This document shows, in pieces, positions 21,478 to 31,819 of a stretch of 64,000 nucleotides of DNA. The number at the start of each line of letters is the position of its first letter. Position 1 is the stretch's first letter. Source of the stretch: Bacteroidetes bacterium GWB2_32_14 (GTDB taxonomy: Bacteria; Bacteroidota; Bacteroidia; Bacteroidales; UBA12077); assembly GCA_001768235.1 (NCBI GenBank), contig MENK01000014.1, positions 128,977 through 192,976 of the forward strand, given 5' to 3'. Below the pieces are notes generated by a model. It did no database searches, was not told the DNA's origin, and saw nothing but the letters and a program-made list of their open reading frames with translations. The translations under genes and the position numbers were made by a program.

Positions 21478-22266
21478 TTAAAACTTTTCAAATATTCCCA
21501 AGCCAAATAATGCAAAATCGTATTTTACCGGATCGTTTGCATCTAATATTCTCAGGTTCGATGTTACTTCTTCAACAGCCTGCCAGTCGTTTTGTTTACG
21601 TTTTAATAATCCAAGCTTCCGGGCTACATTCCCGCTATGAACATCCAAGGGCAAATATAATGCAGACGCGGGAATTTTATTCCACAATCCAAAATCAACA
21701 CCCCGTTTGTCGTTTCGAACCATCCATCGCAAAAACATGTTTAAACGTTTTGCTGATGCACCTTTTAGAACATCTGCAAAATGTTTTTCTGTTCTTTTGG
21801 GGTGATCAATTTCGAAAAAAGTTTTCCTTATCCCTGACAAAGTTTCTTTAATCTCTTTTTTATAGAGATAAATACCCTGAAACAACTCTCCCAGCCCGCC
21901 ATGATTTTTATAAATATTTTGTAACGATTCTAAAAAAAAGATACAGTCTGTTCCATTGAATGTTCTGTGAACAAAAAACCTGAATCGTTCACGTTCATGC
22001 CGGCTACAATTAACAACAAAATCATGAGGCGCATTATCCATCAGAGACATTAACCTGGCCATGTTTTTGATAATTGTCGGCCTTTGCCCCCAGGCAATTG
22101 TTGCAGCAAGGAAAGCTGATATCTCAATATCATTTGGATCGGAAAATAAATGAGGTATCTGAACAGGGTCACTCTCAATAAACTCAGGACGATTGTATTT
22201 ATCGAATTTTTCGTCGAGAAAATCTTTTAAGTCGGGTTGATTAACATCTGGCTGTAACGAACTCAT
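21478..22266 (-). CDS. TIGR02757 family protein
   Basis: [36 protein letters not shown] and [28 protein letters not shown] match the family as recalled; ATGA overlap with ABC ATPase. Confidence 0.8.
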   Translation of the reverse strand: MSSLQPDVNQPDLKDFLDEKFDKYNRPEFIESDPVQIPHLFSDPNDIEISAFLAATIAWGQRPTIIKNMARLMSLMDNAPHDFVVNCSRHERERFRFFVHRTFNGTDCIFFLESLQNIYKNHGGLGELFQGIYLYKKEIKETLSGIRKTFFEIDHPKRTEKHFADVLKGASAKRLNMFLRWMVRNDKRGVDFGLWNKIPASALYLPLDVHSGNVARKLGLLKRKQNDWQAVEEVTSNLRILDANDPVKYDFALFGLGIFEKF

Positions 22267-22916
22267 TGAATAAATCTGCCATCCTTCATTAAAAGTTTAC
22301 GGTCGGCCATATTTGCAAGGCCTTCGTCGTGGGTAACAATAACAAACGATGAGTTGTATTTTTTACGAATAGAAAAAAACAGTTCGTGCAGTTCCTTCTT
22401 ATTCTGCGAATCAAGATTCCCGGAAGGTTCATCGGCAAAAATAACCGAGGGATTATTAATTAACGCTCTTGCCACTGCAACACGTTGTTGTTCGCCACCC
22501 GACATTTCTTTGGGTTTATGATCAACCCGGTGACTCAGGTTTAAAAAACCCATGATTTCAAGAGCTTTATCTTCTGCTTCTTCTTTTTTCGTTTGAGCAA
22601 TAAATGCAGGGATACATACATTTTCGAGTGCAGTAAATTCAGGCAACAGGTGATGAAACTGAAAAACAAAACCGATGTTTTTATTCCGAAAAGCCGCCAG
22701 TTGTTTGTCTTTGAATTTATTTACTTCGTCGTTTTCAAAAAGTATTTTTCCTGAATCGGGCCTGCTAAGGGTTCCAAGTATCTGGAGAAAAGTTGTTTTA
22801 CCTGCTCCGCTGGGGCCAACAATTGAAATGATTTCTCCTTTACCGATTTTTAAATCAATACCTTTTAGTACCTGTAATTCGCCGTATGATTTAGTAATAT
22901 TTTGTGCAACAATCAT
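22263..22916 (-). CDS. ABC transporter ATP-binding protein (LolD-type)
   Basis: Walker [10 protein letters not shown], signature [15 protein letters not shown], Walker [13 protein letters not shown]. Confidence 0.9.
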   Translation of the reverse strand: MIVAQNITKSYGELQVLKGIDLKIGKGEIISIVGPSGAGKTTFLQILGTLSRPDSGKILFENDEVNKFKDKQLAAFRNKNIGFVFQFHHLLPEFTALENVCIPAFIAQTKKEEAEDKALEIMGFLNLSHRVDHKPKEMSGGEQQRVAVARALINNPSVIFADEPSGNLDSQNKKELHELFFSIRKKYNSSFVIVTHDEGLANMADRKLLMKDGRFIQ

Positions 22917-23017
22917 CTGATGAACATTTTAAATTTATTAAATAAATATCACTTTTTTGATTAACGTGAGTTCGATTTAAGTTAATTGTTATTGTCTATC
23001 CATTAAGTTGTAAAATA

Positions 23018-23097
23018 GAACGCAGATGACACAGATGCAACGGATATACACGGATTAAATCAGTGAAAATCAGTCAAATCAGCGTTATCAGTGTTCC
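23018..23097. repeat. Imperfect palindromic intergenic repeat, copy B
   Basis: GAACGCAGATGACACAGATGCAACGGATATACACGGATT / AAATCAGTGAAAATCAGTCAAATCAGCGTTATCAGTGTTC. Confidence 0.7.
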
Positions 23098-23162
23098 ATT
23101 GCATTTTATTTTAGCGACATTATAGGCAGTCACTAATTAATATAACTTAATAATGTATATTT

Positions 23163-23408
23163 TTAACCTAATATGTCGTTTTTTGTTTTATCAATATCTT
23201 TTTTTATGTCTTTTAAGTCATTCTTTAAATCGCTTCCCTGGCTGTTTATTTCCTTTTTGATTTCGTCGGCAGCTTTTTTAAACTCCCTCGCTCCTTTTCC
23301 AAGTGCTTTAGCTATTTCAGGAATTTTATCGGCCCCGAAAAGCAGTAATATAACAAGAAACACGATAAATATTTCCGAACCACTGATAAACAGAAAAGGA
23401 TAAATCAT
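23163..23408 (-). CDS. tatA: TatA/E-type twin-arginine translocase subunit
   Basis: Single TM plus LLLFGADKIPEIAKALGKGAREFKKAADE. Confidence 0.92.
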   Translation of the reverse strand: MIYPFLFISGSEIFIVFLVILLLFGADKIPEIAKALGKGAREFKKAADEIKKEINSQGSDLKNDLKDIKKDIDKTKNDILG

Positions 23409-23590
23409 AGAAAATCATTTTTAACAAATATACATTTTATATCAATGTCGTTTAGTCGGCAAATTTGTTTTTTTATTCAATTTCTGCACAAGGTTTGTAC
23501 TTTCTGGTGGCAAAAGAAATTCTTGCCATAAAGACTTAAAAACACTAAGAATCACCTGGAAGCTTTAGCTAAACCATTGCATTAAAATAC

Positions 23591-23618
23591 AAAAAAGCCC
23601 CGAAATTTCGGGGCTTTT
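23591..23618. terminator. Rho-independent terminator of secDF
   Basis: Perfect palindrome AAAAGCCCCGAAATTTCGGGGCTTTT. Confidence 0.88.
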
Positions 23619-23636
23619 GGTTTCTTAAAGATATTT

Positions 23637-26600
23637 TTATTCTTCGTTCTCAGTTCCTTTTTCGTTGTCTTTTCTTTTATATGCAGTTTCATAAACCACG
23701 GGAGAAGCAACAAATACTGAAGAATATGTACCAACAGCAATACCAATTAAAAGTGCGAAAACAAATCCGCGGATAACCTCACCACCCAACAGGAATATAA
23801 TAATTAAAACCAAGAGTGTGGTAAACGATGTATTGAATGTACGGCTTAATGTATCGTTAATAGACATATTCATAACAGAACGTTTGCTTCGTTTTGGGTG
23901 CAACCCGATGTTTTCACGGATACGGTCGAACACGATAACTGTATCGTTCACAGAGTAACCCACAACAGTTAAAATTGCCGCTATAAATGCCTGATCAATC
24001 TCGAGAGAAAATGGTAATCTTCCCCAAAACAATGAGAAAATACCCAAAACAATCGTAACATCATGAATCAATGCAGCAACAGCCCCAAAGCCATACGACC
24101 AGTTTTTAAATCGGATAAAGATGTAAATAAACATTGCTATAAAAGCAGCAAGCATAACGATAAATGAACCAAAAATAATATCATCGGCAATGGTTGCCCC
24201 TACTTTTTGAGAACTCATTTTATGATTTGTATTGAAATCGTCGAAAGTAACCTGGCTGCCCAAAATTGGTTTTAAGCCTTCGTACAATTTGGTTTCCACA
24301 TCAGCATCAACGGCAACATCATCTTCGTTTATACGATATTTGGTAGTTATTTTTACCTGGTTGTCGGCTCCAAAAGTTTTTACTTCGGGTGCTTGTCCAT
24401 ATTGTTCTTTTAATAAATTAGCTACATTATTTGTAGTTACCGATTGGTCGAAACGAACCACATAAGTTCTACCCCCGGTAAAATCAACACCCATATTTAA
24501 TCCACGGGTAAACAATGATCCTAAACTTAAAATTATAATAGCACCAGAAATTACATAAGCATACTTTCTGTTATCAATCCATTTAAAGCGAATGTTTTTG
24601 AATGCTTTATCAGTAAGTTTTGATACAAATGAAATTGGTTTATTACGATCTAAATACCACTCGAAAATCAAGCGGGTTAAGAAAATAGCTGTGAATAATG
24701 AGGATATAATACCAATTATAAGAGTCGTAGCAAAGCCTTTAATCGGCCCGGTACCAAATACATAAAGAATAACAGCTGTTAACAATGTGGTTATGTTCCC
24801 ATCGAGGATTGCAGAATATGAATTTTTAAACCCGTCTTTAACCGCCAGTTTAATTCCTTTGCCGGCAGTTATTTCTTCACGGATACGTTCGTATATAATC
24901 ACGTTGGCATCAACAGCCATACCGAGAGTTAACACGATACCGGCAATACCGGGCAATGTAAGAACTGCACCAAGTGAAGCCAATACACCAAATATAAAAA
25001 ACATGTTTGCAAGAAGTGCCAAATCGGCAACTAATCCGGCTTGTCGGGTGTACCAGAAAATCATATAAGCCATAACCAAAAGGAAAGCAATTAAGAAAGA
25101 ATTTAATCCTGCATTAATCGCTTCTTTACCTAAAGAAGGGCCAACGATTTCTTCCTGGATAATACGGGCAGGAGCAGGTAATTTACCTGATTTAAGAATG
25201 TTTGCCAAGTCTTTTGCTTCGTTTACAGTAAAATCACCTGAAATTGAAGAACGTCCGCCTTTAATTTCGTCGTTAACACGTGGTGCAGAGTAAACATAAT
25301 CATCAAGAACAATTGCAATGAAATTGCCAATATTGTTTTTTGTTAAACGGGCCCACACTTTAGCGCCATCGGCATTCATCGACATGGATACTTCGGCAGC
25401 GCCTGAATTCTGGTCGAATTCTGAACGTGCATCGGTAACAACGTCGCCATCGAGTGGAGCTTTACCATCGCGGCCTGTAGCTTTTATAGCATGTAACTCG
25501 TAATAGCTTTTTGCAGGATCATGTTTGTATGGTTTTACACCCCACATGAAAACGATATCGCGTGGGAATACTGAACGAACCTGTTTTAAATTTAAATACC
25601 GGTTTACTTTAGCTGTATCGCCAAAATGAGCCATACCAACTACAGAACCTTCCATAGGTGCATTTGTATTTGGGTTGATGCTTGGACGCAATACAGAGAA
25701 AAGAGGATATCTTTCTGCTATCTGTGACTGCGCTAAGTCTGAAGTATCTTGTTTCGTTGAATCAGAAGCCAGCTGGTCAACCAGTGACAAATCTTTGGTT
25801 TCTTCTGCCTGATCTTTTGTTTTAGCTTCTTCTTGCTGAGTACTTCCATTTTCAGTTTTATCAAGTTCTTTCTGGGCTTTTTCAAGTTCATAAATCACGT
25901 TGTTTGCCTGAAGAATATATGAATAAACCTGTGTATTGTTATATGTTTCCCAGAATTCGAGATTTGCAGAACCTTGCAGAAGGCTGCGAACACGCTTCTG
26001 ATCTTTAACCCCGGGTAATTCAATCATAATTCTGCCTGCCTGCTCTAGCTTTTGAATATTTGGCTGAACAACACCAAAACGGTCGATACGGCTACGAAGA
26101 ATATTGAATGAATTATCAATAGCATCTTTTGATTCCTGGCTGATAACTTTTAGCACTTCTTCGTTTGAAGCGTTGAAATCAATTTTATCTTTTAATTCAA
26201 TGGTATTAAATACAGCTGCTAATCGTGCATTTGGATCAACTGTTTCGAAAGCACGCCCAAATAATGTAATAAAATCTTCGCGGCTGTCTTTCTGATATTC
26301 CTTAGCAAGTCTGATTGCTTTTTGGAATGTTGTATCCTTACTGTTGTTTGCCATTGCCTTGATAATATCTTCAACCGATATCTCAAGAATAACGTTCATA
26401 CCACCTTTTAAGTCAAGGCCAAGGTTGATTTCTCTTTCCTGACACTCACGCAAAGTGTATTTACGAAACCCAAGGTTATAAACAACTTCGCTTGACAATG
26501 AATCCATATATTGATATTCTTTGTCAGGATTGCCTTTCGCATATTCTTTTGCATCTTTAGCTACATTTTGTGTAATCACAGTAAATGATAGGTAATAAAT

Positions 26601-26654
26601 ACATATACCGGCCAATAATACGGCCACAGTTTTAATAGCTCCTTTAATCTGCAT
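23637..26654 (-). CDS. secDF: Fused protein translocase SecDF
   Basis: NLGLDLKGGMNVILE, SecD and SecF halves both present (VDFTGGRTYVVRF, GYSVNDTVIVFDRIRE). Confidence 0.96.
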   Translation of the reverse strand: MQIKGAIKTVAVLLAGICIYYLSFTVITQNVAKDAKEYAKGNPDKEYQYMDSLSSEVVYNLGFRKYTLRECQEREINLGLDLKGGMNVILEISVEDIIKAMANNSKDTTFQKAIRLAKEYQKDSREDFITLFGRAFETVDPNARLAAVFNTIELKDKIDFNASNEEVLKVISQESKDAIDNSFNILRSRIDRFGVVQPNIQKLEQAGRIMIELPGVKDQKRVRSLLQGSANLEFWETYNNTQVYSYILQANNVIYELEKAQKELDKTENGSTQQEEAKTKDQAEETKDLSLVDQLASDSTKQDTSDLAQSQIAERYPLFSVLRPSINPNTNAPMEGSVVGMAHFGDTAKVNRYLNLKQVRSVFPRDIVFMWGVKPYKHDPAKSYYELHAIKATGRDGKAPLDGDVVTDARSEFDQNSGAAEVSMSMNADGAKVWARLTKNNIGNFIAIVLDDYVYSAPRVNDEIKGGRSSISGDFTVNEAKDLANILKSGKLPAPARIIQEEIVGPSLGKEAINAGLNSFLIAFLLVMAYMIFWYTRQAGLVADLALLANMFFIFGVLASLGAVLTLPGIAGIVLTLGMAVDANVIIYERIREEITAGKGIKLAVKDGFKNSYSAILDGNITTLLTAVILYVFGTGPIKGFATTLIIGIISSLFTAIFLTRLIFEWYLDRNKPISFVSKLTDKAFKNIRFKWIDNRKYAYVISGAIIILSLGSLFTRGLNMGVDFTGGRTYVVRFDQSVTTNNVANLLKEQYGQAPEVKTFGADNQVKITTKYRINEDDVAVDADVETKLYEGLKPILGSQVTFDDFNTNHKMSSQKVGATIADDIIFGSFIVMLAAFIAMFIYIFIRFKNWSYGFGAVAALIHDVTIVLGIFSLFWGRLPFSLEIDQAFIAAILTVVGYSVNDTVIVFDRIRENIGLHPKRSKRSVMNMSINDTLSRTFNTSFTTLLVLIIIFLLGGEVIRGFVFALLIGIAVGTYSSVFVASPVVYETAYKRKDNEKGTENEE

Positions 26655-26836
26655 TTTTCAATCTATTTTATTGATATTAATATATTTTTTAACTTTTAAT
26701 CTAATAGAAGTGCAAAGATAAAATTATTTTTAATATACACACTTTTTCAATTCATTAAGATGAATTAAGATTTTTAATATTTAATCTTGACCTGTGAATA
26801 ATATAATTCTGGGTAAGTATCTATTATTAAAAAATT

Positions 26837-26878
26837 AAGCTGCGAGCTATGAGCTATGAGCTGTGAGCTACGAACTTT
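26837..26878. repeat. 7-bp tandem repeat (GAGCTAT)n, degenerate
   Basis: AAGCTGC GAGCTAT GAGCTAT GAGCTGT GAGCTAC GAACTTT. Confidence 0.75.
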
Positions 26879-27084
26879 AATTCATTTAAAAACCCTGAAT
26901 CCTGTATCTTGCCTCCTGCTACTGCCAAATGCCGCTTCTTTCTTTCCATTCTTTATCCCCTATACTTTACACTCTTTTTATTTTTTTTAACCACTAAGCG
27001 CACAAAGAAATACACAAGCTCAATACTTCCCGCTTACTTCTACTGCCAGCTGTATCCTGCATTATGAATTCTTTTTTAAAAAAT

Positions 27085-28581
27085 CTATTTGAGAAGTTCT
27101 TTAAAATCCGTTTCCAGCGGTTGATCTTTTATAAAATCGAACAGTGTAATTCTACGCAAAGTATAAAAATCGGCCCAATATTGACGAAGGGCAGAGATGT
27201 AATTAATTTTTGCCACATCTTTTTCAGATAAAGCAACATTCAGGTCGAGTACATCCACTTTACCTATTAAGAACCGTTGTTTAGTAAGATCGTATCGGCG
27301 TTGAGCAATGGTGTCGGATTTGGCAGCAATTTTCAACTGATCGTCCTGTAAATTAAACTGCATAACATTTAAATACACGCTTTGGGTAAAATCGGTTCGA
27401 GACTGATCTACAGTTGTTTTAACAACTTCCTGGCTCGATTGCGCCATTCGGTATTTTCCCCGTCCCAACCCCCAATCCAGTATTGGTATTTGTAAGCCTA
27501 AGGTTACCCGTTGCTGATCCTGCGGGTTTATGTAAACGGAAGAAAGTTCGTTGGACTGTTGAGTATATCCTACACTTGCATACAAATCGGCCTGCAAGCC
27601 TTTTTCTGAGCGAGCCTTAGCAACATCTCTCCGTGCTTCAATCAACTGGCGCTCAAAGCTTATAATATCCGGGTTATTCCGGGTCGCTATTTCCAGAGCC
27701 CGATCAACCTGAACGGTCAATTCAGGAATTTCTTTTGGAATAATAAGTTTCAAATCAACTTGTTCGTTAAACCCCAGGAATGATCGCAACTGGAACTTTT
27801 TCACTTCCAGATCAACCATTGCCGAATTGAGTGAAGAGCCTGCATTCAATAAACTCAGCTCCATCTGCATCAGTTCGTTTTCGGCTATTGTTCCTATATT
27901 GTATCTTCCTTTGGCAATTTTATACAAGGTATCGGCATTTGAATAATTGATTTTAGCAACTTGTAAATTCTGTTGTGCCAGTGCCAAATCGAAGAAATAA
28001 TTAACAGCTTTAATCGATACTTCTTCAAGAGATGAAATGTAATTCTTTTTAGCTTCTTCGTATTTTAAGGGTTCTATCTTTTTTTGCCAGCGATACTCGT
28101 TGTAAAACAATACAGGCTGACTGTATCCAATACTTACCGGAGTAGATAAATAAGAATACGAACGGTCGCCCCCCAATTCATCGGTACGAACCAGGTTCGA
28201 TGTTGCAAAAATCTGTCCTCCTGTAAAACCAACATTCTGCCTAAGATTTAAATTGAGTGTTGAATAATTCACGTTATCTTCAACGTACGAATAGGTTCCG
28301 TCGGCATTTTGATATTTTTTAATTACCCTGCTAAATTCAGGAAATGTAGCACCTAATGAAAGATTGGGCAAATAATCGGCTTTATAAGTCCTGTATTGCC
28401 AATAATTTGCACGAAACCTGTGTTTTGCCATAATGGCATCGGGCGATTGCTGACGTGCAAGCTGGATAACTTCTTCAAATGTCAGCTCTTCGATTACATT
28501 TTGGCTTTTAAGTTTTACACTAACAGAAAGTATTAAAATCAAAAGCAACCCTGAACAAATTTTATATTTAATCATTTTCAA
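27085..28581 (-). CDS. TolC family outer-membrane efflux protein
   Basis: Signal peptide, LTFEEVIQLARQQSPDAIMAKHRFRANYWQYRTYKADYLPNLSLGA, duplicated coiled-coil/OEP pattern. Confidence 0.92.
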   Translation of the reverse strand: MKMIKYKICSGLLLILILSVSVKLKSQNVIEELTFEEVIQLARQQSPDAIMAKHRFRANYWQYRTYKADYLPNLSLGATFPEFSRVIKKYQNADGTYSYVEDNVNYSTLNLNLRQNVGFTGGQIFATSNLVRTDELGGDRSYSYLSTPVSIGYSQPVLFYNEYRWQKKIEPLKYEEAKKNYISSLEEVSIKAVNYFFDLALAQQNLQVAKINYSNADTLYKIAKGRYNIGTIAENELMQMELSLLNAGSSLNSAMVDLEVKKFQLRSFLGFNEQVDLKLIIPKEIPELTVQVDRALEIATRNNPDIISFERQLIEARRDVAKARSEKGLQADLYASVGYTQQSNELSSVYINPQDQQRVTLGLQIPILDWGLGRGKYRMAQSSQEVVKTTVDQSRTDFTQSVYLNVMQFNLQDDQLKIAAKSDTIAQRRYDLTKQRFLIGKVDVLDLNVALSEKDVAKINYISALRQYWADFYTLRRITLFDFIKDQPLETDFKELLK

Positions 28582-28588
28582 TTTTTAT

Positions 28589-28705
28589 TTATTCGTATCT
28601 CAACGATTCAATCGGGTCTCTATCGGCTGCACGTTTTGCAGGAGATATACCAAAAATTACACCAATAATAGCACCTACACCAAAAGAAATAATAACATTC
28701 AATAC
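28589..28705 (-). pseudogene. Remnant of a second MacB-like ABC permease (C-terminal 38 codons)
   Basis: Minus-strand translation VLNVIISFGVGAIIGVIFGISPAKRAADRDPIESLRYE* nearly matches the C-terminus of the intact permease at 29923-31290 (...IIIAFGVSAIIGVIFGISPAKRAADRDPIESLRYE*). Confidence 0.85.
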
Positions 28706-28724
28706 TTATTCATATCACAATTGA

Positions 28725-29855
28725 CTACAATAGCATTATAAATTTTTCAAAATTTTCTTTATTTACAATTTCTATTTCCGGACTATATGCTTGTATAAAT
28801 GTTTTTGAGATTCTGGCTTTAGCTTTTACATTCCATTTAAACTCGTAAGCATATATCTTTCCATCTTTTTCTTCAATATAATCAATCTCTTGTTTTTGTG
28901 TCGTACGCCAAAAATAGATATTAGCTGATATTTGATTATTTAATAAGTATTTTTTACGTTCGCTTATTAAAAAATTTTCCCATAAAGCCCCTGTATCCTG
29001 CCGCATACTTAAAGGGTTGTAATTTGAAATAAGAGCATTACGAATACCATTATCGTAAAAATATATTTTTCTGTTTGTACTAATTTCATTTCTTAAATTT
29101 CTGCTAAAGGGTTCTAAGCGAAATATTATAAATGTTTTTTCTAATAAATCAATATAAGATGCAATGGTATCCTTACTAACTTTTAACAGATTTGACAACT
29201 CATTCATAGAAACTTCATTCCCTAATTGAAGGGCAAGTGCTTGAAGAAGCTTAGGTAATAATTCGGGTTTTCGAATAGATTTTAAAGCCAATAAATCTTT
29301 ATATAAATAACTATTACTTAATTGTTTTAGCAATTCTTCCTCATCACTAAAATGATTTATTACATCAGGATACATTCCATATATTAATCGTTGTTCTAAT
29401 TGTTGTTGAGTTTTTAAATATCCAAAATAAGAATAAAACTCCTGCCAACTTATAGGCAATAGTAAATATTCCCACTTTCTGCCAGTAAGTGGCTCATTTA
29501 TTTGATCAGCTAATTCTAATGCAGACGATCCACTTACAAGCAGTTGCACATTTTTAATTCTGTCTGCAATAATTTTAAGGCTTAAACCTATATTTTTTAC
29601 TCGTTGAGCCTCATCAATAAAAACAAGATTATGCTTACCTATTAATTGTTTTAAATTCTCAATATTAGCATCTTCAAGCTTTTCTCGAACTAATATTTCA
29701 TCGCAATCGAGTAATAGAAAATCACCTGTTTCGGTTGCAATTTTATTTAACAATGTAGTTTTTCCTGTTTGCCTTGGACCAAGCAATATTATAGCTTTAC
29801 CACTATTTATACGTTTCTTTATTATATCTTCTAATTGACGTTTAATCATATTCAC
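28725..29855 (-). CDS. AAA+ ATPase with DUF4143-type C-terminus
   Basis: LLGPRQTGKTTLLNKIA Walker A, LVFIDEAQRV Walker B, LVSGSSALEL, C-terminal FWRTTQKQEIDYIEEKDGKIYAYEFKWN. Confidence 0.93.
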   Translation of the reverse strand: MNMIKRQLEDIIKKRINSGKAIILLGPRQTGKTTLLNKIATETGDFLLLDCDEILVREKLEDANIENLKQLIGKHNLVFIDEAQRVKNIGLSLKIIADRIKNVQLLVSGSSALELADQINEPLTGRKWEYLLLPISWQEFYSYFGYLKTQQQLEQRLIYGMYPDVINHFSDEEELLKQLSNSYLYKDLLALKSIRKPELLPKLLQALALQLGNEVSMNELSNLLKVSKDTIASYIDLLEKTFIIFRLEPFSRNLRNEISTNRKIYFYDNGIRNALISNYNPLSMRQDTGALWENFLISERKKYLLNNQISANIYFWRTTQKQEIDYIEEKDGKIYAYEFKWNVKAKARISKTFIQAYSPEIEIVNKENFEKFIMLL

Positions 29856-29922
29856 AATACATGTTAGCTATATATTATGATTTTTGGCTAATATAGCTGT
29901 AATAATTACAAATTACAAAATT

Positions 29923-31290
29923 TTATTCATATCTTAATGATTCAATCGGGTCTCTGTCGGCAGCACGTTTTGCCGGTGATATGCCAAAAATTACACCAAT
30001 AATGGCACTTACACCAAAAGCAATAATGATTGATCCCGGAGAAATAATTGTTAATATTCCGGAAAATTTAGTAATTAACTTTGACAGAACTACACCTAAA
30101 ATTACCCCAATGAGTCCACCCGAAACACTTATCATGATTGCTTCGGATAAAAACTGGGCGATAATATCTGCTTTCTTGGCTCCAAGAGCTAATCGTATTC
30201 CAATTTCTTTTATACGCTCCATTACCGTGGCATACATGATATTCATAATGCCTATACCCCCCACGATAAGAGAAATGCTGGCTATGGCTCCAAGTACAAT
30301 ATTGAAAATATCTTTTGTTCGCTGTTGTTGTTTTAGTAAAAGCTCGGGTACCGTAATCTCGTAGTCTTTAACTTCCATGTGCCTGCGTAAAAGCATGCGG
30401 CTGAGTATTTCGGTTGTAGCTGTAATCTGTTCTGTTTCTTCAACCTGAACAACAATTTTATCGAGCTGGTTGTAATTGGATGATGTTGTTGTTTCCTGTC
30501 CGCCTGAAAAAGAAAAAAAGAATCCTCCCATAAAGCCCGAACCGCCTGTTAATTTTTTCGAGTTTACCAGTGCCCTGTTCTTATATCGAAGCAACATGGT
30601 TTGTACCGGAATAAAAACATTGTCGTTAACCAGGTTTACTCCGGCATTTTCGGAAGCGGAAAGCTTGATATCACTTTTCTCGAGAACACCAATCACTTTT
30701 AACCACACGTGGCCAAACTTCAGGTACTGGTTTATTGGATCAACGTCACTAAATATTTTTGAGCTGATGTTAGCCCCAATAACACAAACCGGAATTCCGT
30801 TATCGACCTGGTAATCGTTAAATACAGTACCTTTCTCAAGTTTTACATTGTATAAATCGAAATAATCGTTATTTACACCTACTACTTTTGCAGGAACACG
30901 TTTGCCATTCTGAACAACAAACGAGTTGGTTATAATTTCCGGGGCAATTCGTTTAACCGAGGGAACCACATTTTTTATGGCCTGCACATCTTCGAGTGTT
31001 AACCCGGGAGAAAATTTTTTCTTTTGTTTCGATTCGTCTCCGCTTGATTCATCCGATTCTTCGCCATTTTCGGTAACATCAACAATTGGAGTAATAACAA
31101 TATTATTTACACCAACCATTTTAATTTGTTCCAGAATTTCTTGCTGGGCCCCATTACCAATGGCAAGCATACTGATTACCGCTGCTGTACCAAAAATAAT
31201 ACCCAGGGCAGTGAGACTTGATTTTAGCTTATTATCTAAAATTGATTCAAAAGCAATTTCAAAATCATGGAAATATCGTTCAAATATCAT
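29923..31290 (-). CDS. MacB-like ABC transporter permease (FtsX domain)
   Basis: SLTALGIIFGTAAVISMLAIGNGAQQEI N-terminus; C-terminal FtsX domain IKEIGIRLALGAKKADIIAQFLSEA. Confidence 0.92.
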   Translation of the reverse strand: MIFERYFHDFEIAFESILDNKLKSSLTALGIIFGTAAVISMLAIGNGAQQEILEQIKMVGVNNIVITPIVDVTENGEESDESSGDESKQKKKFSPGLTLEDVQAIKNVVPSVKRIAPEIITNSFVVQNGKRVPAKVVGVNNDYFDLYNVKLEKGTVFNDYQVDNGIPVCVIGANISSKIFSDVDPINQYLKFGHVWLKVIGVLEKSDIKLSASENAGVNLVNDNVFIPVQTMLLRYKNRALVNSKKLTGGSGFMGGFFFSFSGGQETTTSSNYNQLDKIVVQVEETEQITATTEILSRMLLRRHMEVKDYEITVPELLLKQQQRTKDIFNIVLGAIASISLIVGGIGIMNIMYATVMERIKEIGIRLALGAKKADIIAQFLSEAIMISVSGGLIGVILGVVLSKLITKFSGILTIISPGSIIIAFGVSAIIGVIFGISPAKRAADRDPIESLRYE

Positions 31291-31375
31291 TTCTTTCTTT
31301 TATGTAAGTTCATTATTCTTATAGTAATTAATTTCCAATTTCCAACACACAATATTGAATGTAGATGGACTAAAC

Positions 31376-31801
31376 CTATTTCTTAACATGAGCAACTTTA
31401 TTTCTTTGAGCTGTATCAATACTCTTGACAAAAATTGCAATTAATTCGTCACATTCTTTCAATGCCTCATCAATAATTTAATCAGATTTAAGAAGAGGTT
31501 TTCTTTTAATAATCTTCAATGAAATTTTTGTTTCACGTAATTCTTTCAAACATATTTTCATTTTATGAATAAAGTCATTAATCGACTCTGCACTTTGCGC
31601 TTCACCATAGTTAAAAGCAGGGGAAGTTCCCGATCGGAGTAACTGCCCACCAATATGATTACCTACTTTATTATCAGGAAGTATTTCTACAATCTGAATA
31701 ACCAATAAAGCGAATCCTATTAATCGTTCCTCTAAATCATATTTTCTTGTGTTTTCTGCTGCCATATTTTTTACATTCAACATTTGATATTGAATGTTCA
31801 T
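31376..31801 (-). pseudogene. Four-helix-bundle protein (S23/IVS-type) with in-frame stop
   Basis: ORF 31478-31801 (KYDLEERLIGFALLVIQIVEILPDNKVGNHIGGQLLRSGTSPAFNYGEAQSAES...) ends at TAA, but the same frame continues IIDEALKECDELIAIFVKSIDTAQRNKVAHVKK* down to 31376. Confidence 0.75.
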
Positions 31802-31819
31802 TATTCATAATTGAATTTA

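Noticed and set aside
23173-26295. Plus-strand ORFs antisense to tatA and secDF
   Set aside because: Mirror ORFs opposite strongly supported genes, with no domain signal.
26837-26878. CRISPR array
   Set aside because: Unit is only 7 bp with no spacers and no cas genes in the window.
28725-29855. DUF4143 ATPase as the missing ABC NBD of the efflux operon
   Set aside because: It has AAA-type motifs and no ABC signature LSGGQ.
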